A stretch of DNA of 64,000 nucleotides, taken from assembly GCA_046328125.1 (NCBI GenBank), contig JAXLXF010000027.1:46565-110564 (forward strand), in the 5' to 3' direction. The stretch comes from JADZEM01 sp046328125 (lineage in GTDB: Bacteria; Chloroflexota; UBA6077; JACCZL01). Shown piece by piece: positions 8,340 through 16,805 of this stretch. Under the pieces are notes generated by a model, which saw only the letters and a program-made list of their open reading frames with translations, made no database searches and was not told where the DNA came from. Both the position numbers and the translations under genes were made by a program. Each line of letters opens with the position of its first letter. The first letter of the stretch is position 1.

Positions 8340-9220
8340 TGAGCGACACGCTAATGCCGCTCGCGGCCGCGACGACGGCGCCCCGCGCACATTCCTTTTC
8401 GCCGAAGCAATTGGTGGCGCACCTGGCGATCATCGCGCTGGGCATGGTGATGCTCTACCCGGTGGCCTGGATGGTCTCCAGCTCGTTCAAGCCGGCCCAG
8501 ATGATCTTCTCCGAGCCGGGCCTGCTGCCCCGCCAGGTCACGCTGGAAAACTGGGGGCAGGGCTGGATGGGCCTGGGCATCCCGTTTTCGCGCTTCTTCA
8601 TCAATTCGGCGATCATCTCCGGGCTGTCGGTGGTGGGGAACCTCTGCTCCTGCTCGATCGCGGCTTACTCGTTCGCGCGGCTGGAGTTCCACTTCAAGTC
8701 GGTGCTGTTCGCGCTGATGCTCGGCACCATCATGCTGCCGTTCCAGGTGGTGATGGTGCCGCAGTACATCCTGTTCCAGAACCTGGGCTGGACGAACACG
8801 CCGCTGCCGCTGGTCGTGCCGAAGTTCCTGGCGGTGGACGCGTTCTTCGTTTTCTTGCTGGTCCAGTTCATTCGCGGCCTCCCGCGCGAGCTCGACGACG
8901 CCGCGACGGTGGACGGCTGCGGGCCGCTGGGCGTGTTCTGGCGGATCATCTTCCCGCTATTGCGGCCGGCGCTAGCCGTCACGGCGGTATTCACCTTCAT
9001 CTGGACCTGGAACGACTTCCTCGGCCCCCTGATCTACCTCACGGCGACGGACAATTACACGGTCTCGATCGCCCTGAACGCGTTCCTGGACTCGACGGGC
9101 ACGTCCAACTGGGGCGCCATGTTCGCGATGTCGGTGCTGTCGCTGGTGCCGCTGTTCCTGGTGTTCCTGTTCGCGCAGCGACAGCTGGTCCAGGGCATCG
9201 CTACGACTGGTCTCAAGTAG
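8339..9220 (+). CDS. Carbohydrate ABC transporter permease, CUT1 (MalG-like)
   Basis: This protein has 293 residues and six predicted membrane helices. Landmarks are the first-helix motif LGMVMLYPVAWMVSSSFKP, the periplasmic LENW segment and the EAA loop (DDAATVDGCGPLGVFWRIIF, about residues 184-204), with a WTWNDFLGPLIYL stretch typical of MalG-type partners. The ATG overlaps the stop of the MalF-like gene by one base. Together the two form the sugar channel for the substrate-binding lipoprotein encoded at 9267. Confidence 0.94.
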   Translation: MSDTLMPLAAATTAPRAHSFSPKQLVAHLAIIALGMVMLYPVAWMVSSSFKPAQMIFSEPGLLPRQVTLENWGQGWMGLGIPFSRFFINSAIISGLSVVGNLCSCSIAAYSFARLEFHFKSVLFALMLGTIMLPFQVVMVPQYILFQNLGWTNTPLPLVVPKFLAVDAFFVFLLVQFIRGLPRELDDAATVDGCGPLGVFWRIIFPLLRPALAVTAVFTFIWTWNDFLGPLIYLTATDNYTVSIALNAFLDSTGTSNWGAMFAMSVLSLVPLFLVFLFAQRQLVQGIATTGLK

Positions 9221-9266
9221 GTCATTCGGGTCTACGAGTCATGCTTGTGTACGAAAGGAAGGGGAC

Positions 9267-10586
9267 ATGAGTATCGAAACGCGTGGACGATCTCGGGTCT
9301 CGCGGCGCGAGTTTCTGGCGTTGGGCGGGGCTGGCCTGGCACTCGTCGCGGCAGGCTCGGCCTGCACTCAGCTCGGCATCGGGGGCGAGCCGAAGACGAT
9401 CAACGTCGGACAGTGGGGCACAGCGCAGCGGGCCGAGCTGTACAAGCAGGCAATCGAGGTGTTCCAGCAGCAGAACGCCGGCGTGACAGCGCCGCTGCAG
9501 TTCGCTGAGCTCGCGGCCTACAACGACCGGCTGGTGACGCAGGCGGCGTCGAAAAGCCTGCCGGACGTCCTGTGGATGCGCGACGACCGGATTGGGCGGT
9601 TCGGCGCTTCAGGCGCGCTGCTCGACTTGACGCCGTATCTGGACAAGGGGCTCAACACCAAGACACTCGGCCCGGTCGCTGTCTCGGACGGCACCGTTGG
9701 CAAGGGCGTCTACGGACTCACGAGCCACTATGTCGGCCAATCGGTCATCGTCAACGCGCCCTTTTTGAAAGAGAAGGGCATCAACTACGAGCAGCAGGTG
9801 AAGAGCTGGGACGACCTCGCTGCCCTCGCGAAGCAGCTTGCCGATCCGAACCGTAAGTTCTGGGGCATGGCAGACCCGACGATGGGCACGACCCAGCGCC
9901 ACCTCCAGGCCTGGATTCGCCAGTCTGGCCAGGAGCTCTTTACGCCGGACGGCCAGATTGGCTTCACCACCGAAGTGTTCGGCGCGTGGCTGAATCTCTG
10001 GGACAAGCTGCGTAAAGATCAGGTGATCCCGCCGCCGGACGTGCAGACCCAGGCTGATGCCGGCGGCTTTGCAACCAACCAGCTGGTGACGAATCAGGTC
10101 CCGATCGCACTGGCCAGCACCAACGGCCTGACCCAGATTCAGCGGCTGACTCAGACGCCGATGGCGATGTTCAGCATTCCGGAGATCGCGAACGGCTCGA
10201 AGGACTGGTGGTACTTCCCGCCAATCCTGCTCAGCATCGCGGCGAACACGAAAAGCCCGCACCTTTCTGTCTCGCTGATCGAGTTCTTCCTGAACTCAGT
10301 GCCGGCCGGCAAGATCACGAAGGTGGACCAGGGCGCGCCCTCGTCGGCGCCGGTCCGCGAGGCCATCGCCCCCGAGCTCCAGCCCGCCGAGGCCGCCTTC
10401 GTCAACCAGATCTCGCGTGAGATGACCTACCCGGCCCGGCCGCTGCCGGTCCTGCCGGCCGCGTCCACCGTCATCGTCAAGGCCCAGTCAGACGCCGGCC
10501 AGCGGGTCGCTTATGGGAAGGAAACGGTGTCTCAGGCAGCGGCTTCGTTCATGGCTGAGGCCAAAAAGGCGATTGCAGCATCATGA
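9267..10586 (+). CDS. Sugar-binding lipoprotein of the CUT1 transporter (Tat-exported)
   Basis: This 439-residue protein begins with a twin-arginine-like signal (SRREFLALGGAGLALVAAG) and a lipobox ending at Cys33 (AGSAC). It should therefore be exported folded and lipid-anchored outside the membrane. The remainder is a family 1 extracellular solute-binding fold, with INVGQWG, LPDVLWMRDDRIG and repeated Trp/Tyr residues that usually line the sugar site. AAAGGAAGGGG gives a strong ribosome site. The C-terminal 4 bases overlap the HIT gene start (ATGA), so the operon continues. Confidence 0.92.
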   Translation: MSIETRGRSRVSRREFLALGGAGLALVAAGSACTQLGIGGEPKTINVGQWGTAQRAELYKQAIEVFQQQNAGVTAPLQFAELAAYNDRLVTQAASKSLPDVLWMRDDRIGRFGASGALLDLTPYLDKGLNTKTLGPVAVSDGTVGKGVYGLTSHYVGQSVIVNAPFLKEKGINYEQQVKSWDDLAALAKQLADPNRKFWGMADPTMGTTQRHLQAWIRQSGQELFTPDGQIGFTTEVFGAWLNLWDKLRKDQVIPPPDVQTQADAGGFATNQLVTNQVPIALASTNGLTQIQRLTQTPMAMFSIPEIANGSKDWWYFPPILLSIAANTKSPHLSVSLIEFFLNSVPAGKITKVDQGAPSSAPVREAIAPELQPAEAAFVNQISREMTYPARPLPVLPAASTVIVKAQSDAGQRVAYGKETVSQAAASFMAEAKKAIAAS

Positions 10587-11023
10587 CCGATTCGAAGCCC
10601 TGTCCGATCTGCGCGTTCTCTGACGGGTCCGGTGACGGCACCGTGTACCAGGACGAGCACTGGGTGGTCCGCACCATCTCCCCGACCCCGGCCGTGGCCG
10701 GCTGGCTGCTGATGCAGGCCCGCCGCCACATTGGCGATTCGTCGGAGATGAGCGAGGCCGAGGCGGCGAGCTTCGGTCCGGTCCTCCGGCGCGTGTCTCA
10801 GGTGGCCCGCGAGAGCACCGGCGCGCTCCGCGTCTACACCGGCTCCCTCAACGAGGGCAGCCCACACTTCCACACCCACATCCTGCCGCGCCTGCCGGAG
10901 ATGCCGAACGGGGCGCTCGGCTGGAACGCGTTCGGCCTGTCCGCTCTCGCCCAGCGCGGGGAGGTCCGGGCCGATCCGGAGGTCGTGCAGCGCGTCCTCG
11001 CCGAGATTCGCGACCGCCTGTAG
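10583..11023 (+). CDS. HIT-like nucleotide-binding protein
   Basis: This 146-residue protein carries HFHTHILPR with histidines 95, 97 and 99, matching the histidine-triad signature that binds and cleaves phosphate esters of nucleotides. CPIC at residues 7-10 supplies two cysteines that in some HIT proteins complete a zinc site. Its start overlaps the lipoprotein stop (ATGA), so it is translated as part of the transporter operon. Its role there is unclear; hydrolysis or transfer on nucleotide-sugar or adenylated compounds is the family expectation. Confidence 0.8.
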   Translation: MTDSKPCPICAFSDGSGDGTVYQDEHWVVRTISPTPAVAGWLLMQARRHIGDSSEMSEAEAASFGPVLRRVSQVARESTGALRVYTGSLNEGSPHFHTHILPRLPEMPNGALGWNAFGLSALAQRGEVRADPEVVQRVLAEIRDRL

Positions 11024-11060
11024 ACCCCGACACAGTCTCCTGCACCGGAGGGTAGGCCGA

Positions 11061-12317
11061 ATGACCGCGTCTGCTGAAGGCCGCGCCGCTGCGCTCGCCG
11101 CCGCCGTCCAGGCTCGTCGCGACCAGCTGCTCGCGACAAGCCACTACATCCACGCCCATCCCGAGGTCCGCTTCACCGAGCACCTGGCGAGTGCGCGGCT
11201 GGCCGAGGAGCTCCAGGCCGGTGGCTTCACCGTCGAGCTGGGCGTCGGGACGCTGCCGACGGCGTTTCGGGCCGAGCTGCGGGGCGCCGCGCCAGGCCCG
11301 ACCGTCGCGATTCTCGCCGAGTACGACGCCCTCCCGGAGATCGGCCACGCCTGCGGCCACAACATCATCGCCAGCAGCGCGCTCGGGGCTGGGCTGGCGC
11401 TCGCCCAGGCAGGCGGCCCGTTCGCCGGCACCGTGCTGGTGCTCGGGACGCCGGCCGAGGAGGGCGGCGGCGGCAAGGTGATCCTGGCCGAGAACGGCCT
11501 CTTCGACGACGTCGACGCCGCGATCATGGTGCACCCATCACAGCACAACATGGTGAGCCGTGGCTCGCTGGCGCACAGCTTCGTCGAGATCGTCTTTCAT
11601 GGCCGGGCCTCCCACGCCGCCGCCGCGCCGGACCAGGGCGTCAACGCGCTCGAAGCGGTCATGATGACCTTCGCCGGGCTGAACGCGCGCCGCCTGCACA
11701 TGCGCTCGGATGCCCGCGTCCACGGCTTCATCAACAACGGCGGCAGCGCCGTCAACATCATCCCGGGGCTGGCCTCGGCGCGGTTCAGCGTGCGGGCCAA
11801 GGACCGCGCGTATCAGCGCGAGCTAGTCGAGATCCTGACGGCGGTGGCGCGCGGCGCCGAGACGATGATCGGCGCTCGGCTGGAGCTGAACGAGACGCGC
11901 GGCTACGAGCACATGGTCAGCAACGAGGCGATTGCCAGCGTGATGGGCCGCCACCTCCAGAACCTCGGTCGAAGCATCACGCCGCCCACGTCGGAGGACC
12001 GCCTGGGGTCGACGGACATGGGCGACATCAGCCAGTTGATGCCGGCCGTCCACGCCTACCTGGCGATTGCGCCGCAGGGGGTCGCGAACCACACGATCGA
12101 GTTCACCGCGCTGGCCGGCTCGGAGGTTGGCGACACGGCGGTCATGGACGGCGCGACGTCGCTGGCCCAGACTGCGCTCGACGTGCTGACGAGCCCGGGG
12201 CTGTTGGAGCAGGCCAAAGCCGAATATGAGGCGCAGCGCGAGCGCGGCACGGTCGCCGGCCGAGCTGCCTGGCTGGAGCACGGCAAGCAGTTCGCGCCGG
12301 TGAACCGAAACATCTGA
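11061..12317 (+). CDS. M20D-type metallo-amidohydrolase
   Basis: This 418-residue protein has the M20 metal-site motifs: AEYDALPEIGHACGHN (residues 86-101, with C98 and H100), the catalytic PAEEGGGG (E133/E134) and HPSQHN (H158). A dimerisation insert starting near HGRASHAAAAPDQG follows. The Cys-x-His metal site is typical of the M20D group of amidohydrolases and aminoacylases (hippurate, indole-acetyl-amino acid and p-aminobenzoyl-glutamate hydrolases). It is cytoplasmic. Being last in the operon, it may remove an acyl or amide group from the imported compound; the substrate is not known. Confidence 0.9.
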   Translation: MTASAEGRAAALAAAVQARRDQLLATSHYIHAHPEVRFTEHLASARLAEELQAGGFTVELGVGTLPTAFRAELRGAAPGPTVAILAEYDALPEIGHACGHNIIASSALGAGLALAQAGGPFAGTVLVLGTPAEEGGGGKVILAENGLFDDVDAAIMVHPSQHNMVSRGSLAHSFVEIVFHGRASHAAAAPDQGVNALEAVMMTFAGLNARRLHMRSDARVHGFINNGGSAVNIIPGLASARFSVRAKDRAYQRELVEILTAVARGAETMIGARLELNETRGYEHMVSNEAIASVMGRHLQNLGRSITPPTSEDRLGSTDMGDISQLMPAVHAYLAIAPQGVANHTIEFTALAGSEVGDTAVMDGATSLAQTALDVLTSPGLLEQAKAEYEAQRERGTVAGRAAWLEHGKQFAPVNRNI

Positions 12318-12412
12318 GCGCCGCCCCCGGCCCGGTGCCGATTCGCACGGGGCCTTTGTCACTCCCCGGCGGCGGCCGACCTGACACTGATCCGGCACAA
12401 GACATCGGAAAT

Positions 12413-12546
12413 GCGGCGAACGTGCCCGTGGAGCGCGGCCATCCTGGCCGCTTTGTCAGCCCATCCACGCAGCCATCCCGGATTTGACGGGCGGGACACC
12501 GACCGGGGCGGCCAGGATGGCCGCGCTCCACGATCGCGTTCGCCGC
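12413..12546. repeat. Large imperfect inverted repeat between convergent operons (family C)
   Basis: Arms 12413-12451 and 12508-12546 are each 39 bases. The inner 24 bases (12428-12451 versus 12508-12531) and the outer 10 bases match perfectly, and 5 bases between differ. The core reads GGCCATCCTGGCC. The same core palindrome occurs at 61423-61481, so this is a dispersed element rather than a simple terminator, although its position between two convergent operons would let it end transcription from both sides. Confidence 0.85.
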
Positions 12547-12574
12547 GTCCCGAGGTCAATCACCTGGGGCTGCA

Positions 12575-13621
12575 CTATGAGCTGACGGTGGTCGGCTCCG
12601 CGTCGACGCCGCGTAAGGGCAACTGCTCCGCGAAGTGGCACGCGACGATACGTCCGGGCGCCGCTTCGCGCAATGCCGGCGCTTCCGTCCGACAGCGCTC
12701 CTGCGCGTACGGGCAGCGTGGGTGGAAATAGCAGCCGCTCGGCGGGTTGGCCGGGTCCGGGATCTCGCCGTGCAGCATGATCCGGTGCGACCGCACGGTC
12801 GGATCGGGATTCGGGACCGCCGACATCAGCGCCTCGGTGTACGGGTGCATCGGCCGGTGATACAGCTCCTCGGTAGACGCCAGCTCCACCACCTTGCCGA
12901 CGTACAGCACCGCCACCCGGTCCGCGACATACTCCACCACGCTCAGGTCATGCGAGATGAACAGGTAGGTCAGGTTCAGCTCGTGCTTCAGGCTCATCAT
13001 CAGCTTCAGGATCTGCGCGCGCACCGAGACGTCCAGCGCCGAGACCGCTTCGTCCGCCACGATGACGCGCGAGTCCAGCACGATAGCGCGCGCTATCCCG
13101 ATTCGCTGACGCTGCCCGCCACTGAACGCGTGCGGGTAGCGCCGCATGTACTCCGGGCGCAGCCCGACCCGCTCCAGGGTGTTCGCCACCCGCTCCTCTA
13201 GCGCCCGGCCACTCGCCAGCCCGTGGATGCGCAGCGGCTCCCCGACGATGTCCAGCACCGTCATGCGGGGATTGAGCGACGAGAACGGGTCCTGGAAGAT
13301 CATCCGCAGCTCGCGGCGGTACGGCTTCAGGTGGCCCCTCGGCAGCGTCGCCAGGTCCACAGTCGTGCCGGCCGCCGTGCGGTACAGGATCTCGCCGGAG
13401 GTCGGCTCGTGGGCGCGCACGATCGCCCGCCCGAGCGTCGTCTTGCCGGAGCCGCTCTCGCCGACCAGCCCGAGCGTCTCGCCGGCCCGCACGGTGAAGC
13501 TCACGTCGTCCACGGCCCGTACGTAGCCGCGCACCCGTCCGAGCACGCCCTTGTGGATCGGAAAATACTTCTTGACGTTGTTCAGCTGGAGGATGTCGGA
13601 CTCGTTCACGGGCGGCGTCAC
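12575..13621 (-). CDS. oppF: Oligopeptide/dipeptide-type ABC transporter ATP-binding protein (OppF-like)
   Basis: This protein has 348 residues with an intact ATPase: Walker A GESGSGKT (54-61), signature FSGGQRQRIGIARAI, Walker B VIVADEAVSALD and a switch His in LFISHD. The C-terminal PSGCYFHPRCPYAQERC is the oligopeptide-transporter extension with clustered cysteines. It starts at a GTG that overlaps the stop of the upstream ATPase (GTGA). It is the last gene of the minus-strand operon. Substrates of Opp-type systems include peptides but also oligosaccharides; the neighbouring beta-galactosidase makes a glycan more likely here. Confidence 0.93.
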   Translation of the reverse strand: MTPPVNESDILQLNNVKKYFPIHKGVLGRVRGYVRAVDDVSFTVRAGETLGLVGESGSGKTTLGRAIVRAHEPTSGEILYRTAAGTTVDLATLPRGHLKPYRRELRMIFQDPFSSLNPRMTVLDIVGEPLRIHGLASGRALEERVANTLERVGLRPEYMRRYPHAFSGGQRQRIGIARAIVLDSRVIVADEAVSALDVSVRAQILKLMMSLKHELNLTYLFISHDLSVVEYVADRVAVLYVGKVVELASTEELYHRPMHPYTEALMSAVPNPDPTVRSHRIMLHGEIPDPANPPSGCYFHPRCPYAQERCRTEAPALREAAPGRIVACHFAEQLPLRGVDAEPTTVSS

Positions 13622-14655
13622 TTCTTCTCGGCCGGCGAGGCGTCGCTCGCCGGCATGACAGCATCGGTCTGGGGGTACAGGTGGCAGCGCACGGCCCGCC
13701 CGTCGTCGAAACGCGTCAGCACTGGCCGGGTCGTGTCGCAGACGCCGGCCATGAACGCCTCGCAGCGTGGGTGGAACGGGCAGCCGGTCGGGCGGTTGTA
13801 CGGGCTGGGGACCATCCCCTCGATTGGCTCCAGCTCCCAGGACTTCGCGCGGCCGAGGCGTGGGATCGAGCGCAGCAGCGCCCGCGTGTACGGGTGCAAC
13901 GGGTCCGCGAACAGGTGCTTGACGTCCGCCCGCTCCATCACCTCACCCAGGTACATCACGATCACGTCGTCGCAGTTCTCGGCGATCACGCCCAGGTCGT
14001 GGGTGATCAGCAGGACCGACATCCCCATCTCGCGCTGCAGGTCGCGGATCAGCTCCATGATCTGCGCCTGCATCGTCACGTCCAGCGCGGTGGTCGGCTC
14101 GTCGGCGATCAGCAGCTGCGGCTGGGTGACCAGCGCCATCGCGATCATCGCGCGCTGCCGCATCCCGCCCGACAGCTCGAACGGGTACGAGTCGATCCGC
14201 TCCTCCGGCCTCGGGATGCCGACCCGGCGCAGCATGTCGACGGTGATCCGGCGCGCCTCGGCCTTGCTCACCTTCTGATGGAGGAAGATCCCCTCCATGA
14301 TCTGGAAGCCGATCGTGTGCAGCATGCTGAACGAGGTCATCGGCTCCTGGAAGATCATCGAGATCTCTTTGCCACGGATCGAGCGGATCTCGCGCCCGCG
14401 CGGATCGAGCGCCGCCAGGTCAACCGTCTCGCCGTTCGCGTGGTGGAGCAGCACCCGGCCGCCCTTGATCTTGCCCGGCCGGGAGACCACCTGGAGGATC
14501 GCGAACGCGGTCACCGACTTGCCCGAGCCGCTCTCGCCGACCAGACCCACCGTGGATTGCCGCTCGATGGTGAAGTCGACGCCGTCCACCGCTTTGACGA
14601 TGCCGTCACGGGTGGGAAACTCGACGCGCAGGTCCTGGACTTCGAGCAGCGTCAT
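13618..14655 (-). CDS. oppD: Oligopeptide/dipeptide-type ABC transporter ATP-binding protein (OppD-like)
   Basis: This 345-residue protein has Walker A GESGSGKS (40-47), signature LSGGMRQRAMIAMAL, Walker B LLIADEPTTALD and a C-terminal PTGCPFHPRCEAF extension. The ATG at 14655 overlaps the permease stop (ATGA). The frame is open further upstream, but that sequence is the shadow of the permease. It pairs with OppF as the two-ATPase motor of the transporter. The spacing and overlaps show one transcription unit with the two permeases before it. Confidence 0.94.
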   Translation of the reverse strand: MTLLEVQDLRVEFPTRDGIVKAVDGVDFTIERQSTVGLVGESGSGKSVTAFAILQVVSRPGKIKGGRVLLHHANGETVDLAALDPRGREIRSIRGKEISMIFQEPMTSFSMLHTIGFQIMEGIFLHQKVSKAEARRITVDMLRRVGIPRPEERIDSYPFELSGGMRQRAMIAMALVTQPQLLIADEPTTALDVTMQAQIMELIRDLQREMGMSVLLITHDLGVIAENCDDVIVMYLGEVMERADVKHLFADPLHPYTRALLRSIPRLGRAKSWELEPIEGMVPSPYNRPTGCPFHPRCEAFMAGVCDTTRPVLTRFDDGRAVRCHLYPQTDAVMPASDASPAEKK

Positions 14656-15803
14656 GACGAGTACGGGTCCGCCGCGTCGCGCAGGCCGTCGCCCAGGAAG
14701 TTGAGGGCGAGCACCGCGATCATCACCGCCGCCGCCGGCCACAACTGCCAGGGCGCCTGGAGGACGCTGCGTACGCTCTGCGCCTCTTTGAGGAGGGTGC
14801 CCCAGCTCACGAGCGGCGGCTGCAAGCCAAGCCCCAGGAACGAGAGCGAGGTCTCCGAGATGATCATGGCGGGGATCGCCAGGGTGGTGGACGCGATGAT
14901 GTGGCTGGCGAACGACGGCGCCATGTAACGCAGGATGATCCGCATGTCGCTGGCGCCGTCCAGCTGCGCCGCCGTCACGAAGTCCTCCGAGCGCATCGCC
15001 AGGAACCGGCCGCGCACCACCCGCGCCAGGCCGGTCCAGCCGATCAGCGACAGGATGATCGTGATGCCGAAGTAGATTCGCAGCGGCGGCCAGTTGGTCG
15101 GCAGCGCGGCGGCCAGGCCCATCCACAGCGGGATGGTCGGGATCGAGCGCAGGAACTCGATGACGCGCTGGATGCCGGTGTCCACGATGCCGCCGTAGTA
15201 GCCCGAGATCCCGCCCAGCACGATCCCGAGGATCAGGCTCAGCGCCACGCCGACCAGCCCGATCGACATCGAGATGCGGGTGCCGTGGATGATCTTGCTG
15301 AACACGTCGCCTCCGAGGCGGTCAGCCCCGAGCAGGTACATCGGCTGGCCGGCGTCCACCGGTCCGATCAGGTGCCGGTCCATCGGGATGAGGCCGAGCA
15401 GGTTGTACGGCGCGCCCTTCACGAACAGCCCGACCGGGATGACCTGGCTCTCGTCCACGGTGAACGTGCGCCGCCCGGCGGCCGCGTCGATCACCGAGCG
15501 ATACCCCACGACATGCGGCTCGAACCGCCAGCCTCCGTCGGTGCGGAACAAGTGGAGCGGCTGTGGCGGCGCGTACAGGTAGCGGGCGTTGACCACGTCC
15601 GACGGGTACGGCGCCAGAAACTCCGGGATCAGCGCGACCACGTAGATCAGCAGCACGACGATGCCACTGGCGAGCGCCACCTTGTGCTGCTTGAAGCGCC
15701 ACCACATCAACTGCCACTGCGAGGCGACCTCGATCTGCGCGTCCTTCTCAGCCGGTAGCCCGAGCGGCGAAAGGGCCGGCGGTGCGGCCGGTGTCACGTC
15801 CAT
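14652..15803 (-). CDS. oppC: Opp-type ABC transporter permease (OppC-like)
   Basis: This protein has 383 residues. After a soluble N-terminus, a first helix (KVALASGIVVLLIYVVALIP) is followed by a roughly 100-residue external segment, larger than usual, and then by the five-helix permease core. The core includes GTDxxGxDVFS-like LGADRLGGDVFSKIIHGTR and the EAA loop AAQLDGASDMRIILRYMAPS. Length is above the typical 290-310 residues because of that external segment (YLYAPPQPLHLF and onward). It starts 3 bases after the OppB stop. Confidence 0.92.
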   Translation of the reverse strand: MDVTPAAPPALSPLGLPAEKDAQIEVASQWQLMWWRFKQHKVALASGIVVLLIYVVALIPEFLAPYPSDVVNARYLYAPPQPLHLFRTDGGWRFEPHVVGYRSVIDAAAGRRTFTVDESQVIPVGLFVKGAPYNLLGLIPMDRHLIGPVDAGQPMYLLGADRLGGDVFSKIIHGTRISMSIGLVGVALSLILGIVLGGISGYYGGIVDTGIQRVIEFLRSIPTIPLWMGLAAALPTNWPPLRIYFGITIILSLIGWTGLARVVRGRFLAMRSEDFVTAAQLDGASDMRIILRYMAPSFASHIIASTTLAIPAMIISETSLSFLGLGLQPPLVSWGTLLKEAQSVRSVLQAPWQLWPAAAVMIAVLALNFLGDGLRDAADPYSS

Positions 15804-15806
15804 GGG

Positions 15807-16799
15807 TCAGCCCGCCTTGCTCATGCGGATACGTGGGTCGAGCCACGCCAGCAGGATGTCGGAGATCAGCGTGCCGATGACCGTCAGCACGCTGAGGATC
15901 AAGATGAACGACCCGGCCAGGTACATGTCCTGCGACAACAATGCCGCCAGCATCATCGGCCCGACCATCGGCAGGCTCAGGACGACTGCCACGATGGTGG
16001 AGCCAGAGACCAGCTGCGGCAGCGTCCAGCCGAGCGTGCTCACGAACGGGTTGAGCGCGGCGCGGACCGGGTAGCGCACCAGCAGCGTCATCTCGGTCTG
16101 GCCCTTGACGCGCGCCGTGGTGACGTACGGCTTGTGGAGCTCGTCCAGCAGGTTGGCGCGCATCACCCGGATCAGGCTGGCCGTGCCGCCGAGGCCGATC
16201 ACCACGACCGGGATCCAGACGTGCTGGAGCAGGTCCACGAAGCGGCCCACCGTCCAGGGCGCGTTCTCGAACGGCGGCGAGAACAGCCCGCCAACGCTTA
16301 GGCCGAACTTGTCGAACGCCACCACCAGCAGCACCAGCGCCAGCAGGAAGCTCGGCGTGGCGAGCCCGATGAACCCGATGAACGTGAACACGTAGTCGAG
16401 CCACGAGTACGGCCGGACCGCCGAGTAGACGCCGATTGGGAACGCCACGCACCACGTGACGAGCAGCGTGATGAACGAGATCGCGACCGTCAGCCAGACG
16501 CGGTCCCAGATCAGGGCCGACACCGCCACCCGGTAGGTGAACGACTGCCCGAAGTCGCCGCGCAGCACGCCGGTGATCCACTTGACGTACTGGACGTACA
16601 TCGGCTGGCCCAGGCCGTACGCGTTGCGCAGCGCCTCGACCGTCGCGTCGTCGATGGTCTCGCCGCGCGCGGTGATGCTGGCGACGTAGCTCGTCAGGAA
16701 GTCACCGGGCGGCAGCTGGATGATGACGAAGCTGACGATCGAGATCACGAAGATCGTCGGGATCATCATCAGCAGGCGGAAGGCGATGTAGCGCAGCAT
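15807..16799 (-). CDS. oppB: Opp-type ABC transporter permease (OppB-like)
   Basis: This 330-residue protein begins MLRYIAFRLLMMIPTIFVIS, the typical first helix of OppB/DppB, and has the cytoplasmic coupling loop YVTTARVKGQTEMTLLVRYP. It ends PRIRMSKAG, where most family members end in 'DPRIR'. Six membrane helices are expected. It lies 6 bases after the GHL6 stop, tying the hydrolase and the transporter in one operon. Confidence 0.94.
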   Translation of the reverse strand: MLRYIAFRLLMMIPTIFVISIVSFVIIQLPPGDFLTSYVASITARGETIDDATVEALRNAYGLGQPMYVQYVKWITGVLRGDFGQSFTYRVAVSALIWDRVWLTVAISFITLLVTWCVAFPIGVYSAVRPYSWLDYVFTFIGFIGLATPSFLLALVLLVVAFDKFGLSVGGLFSPPFENAPWTVGRFVDLLQHVWIPVVVIGLGGTASLIRVMRANLLDELHKPYVTTARVKGQTEMTLLVRYPVRAALNPFVSTLGWTLPQLVSGSTIVAVVLSLPMVGPMMLAALLSQDMYLAGSFILILSVLTVIGTLISDILLAWLDPRIRMSKAG

Positions 16800-16805
16800 A
16801 CGGCG

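Noticed and set aside
13618..15126. Extended OppD frame up to 15126
   Set aside because: The extension is the shadow of the permease gene; the ATG at 14655 has standard ATGA coupling and a normal N-terminus.
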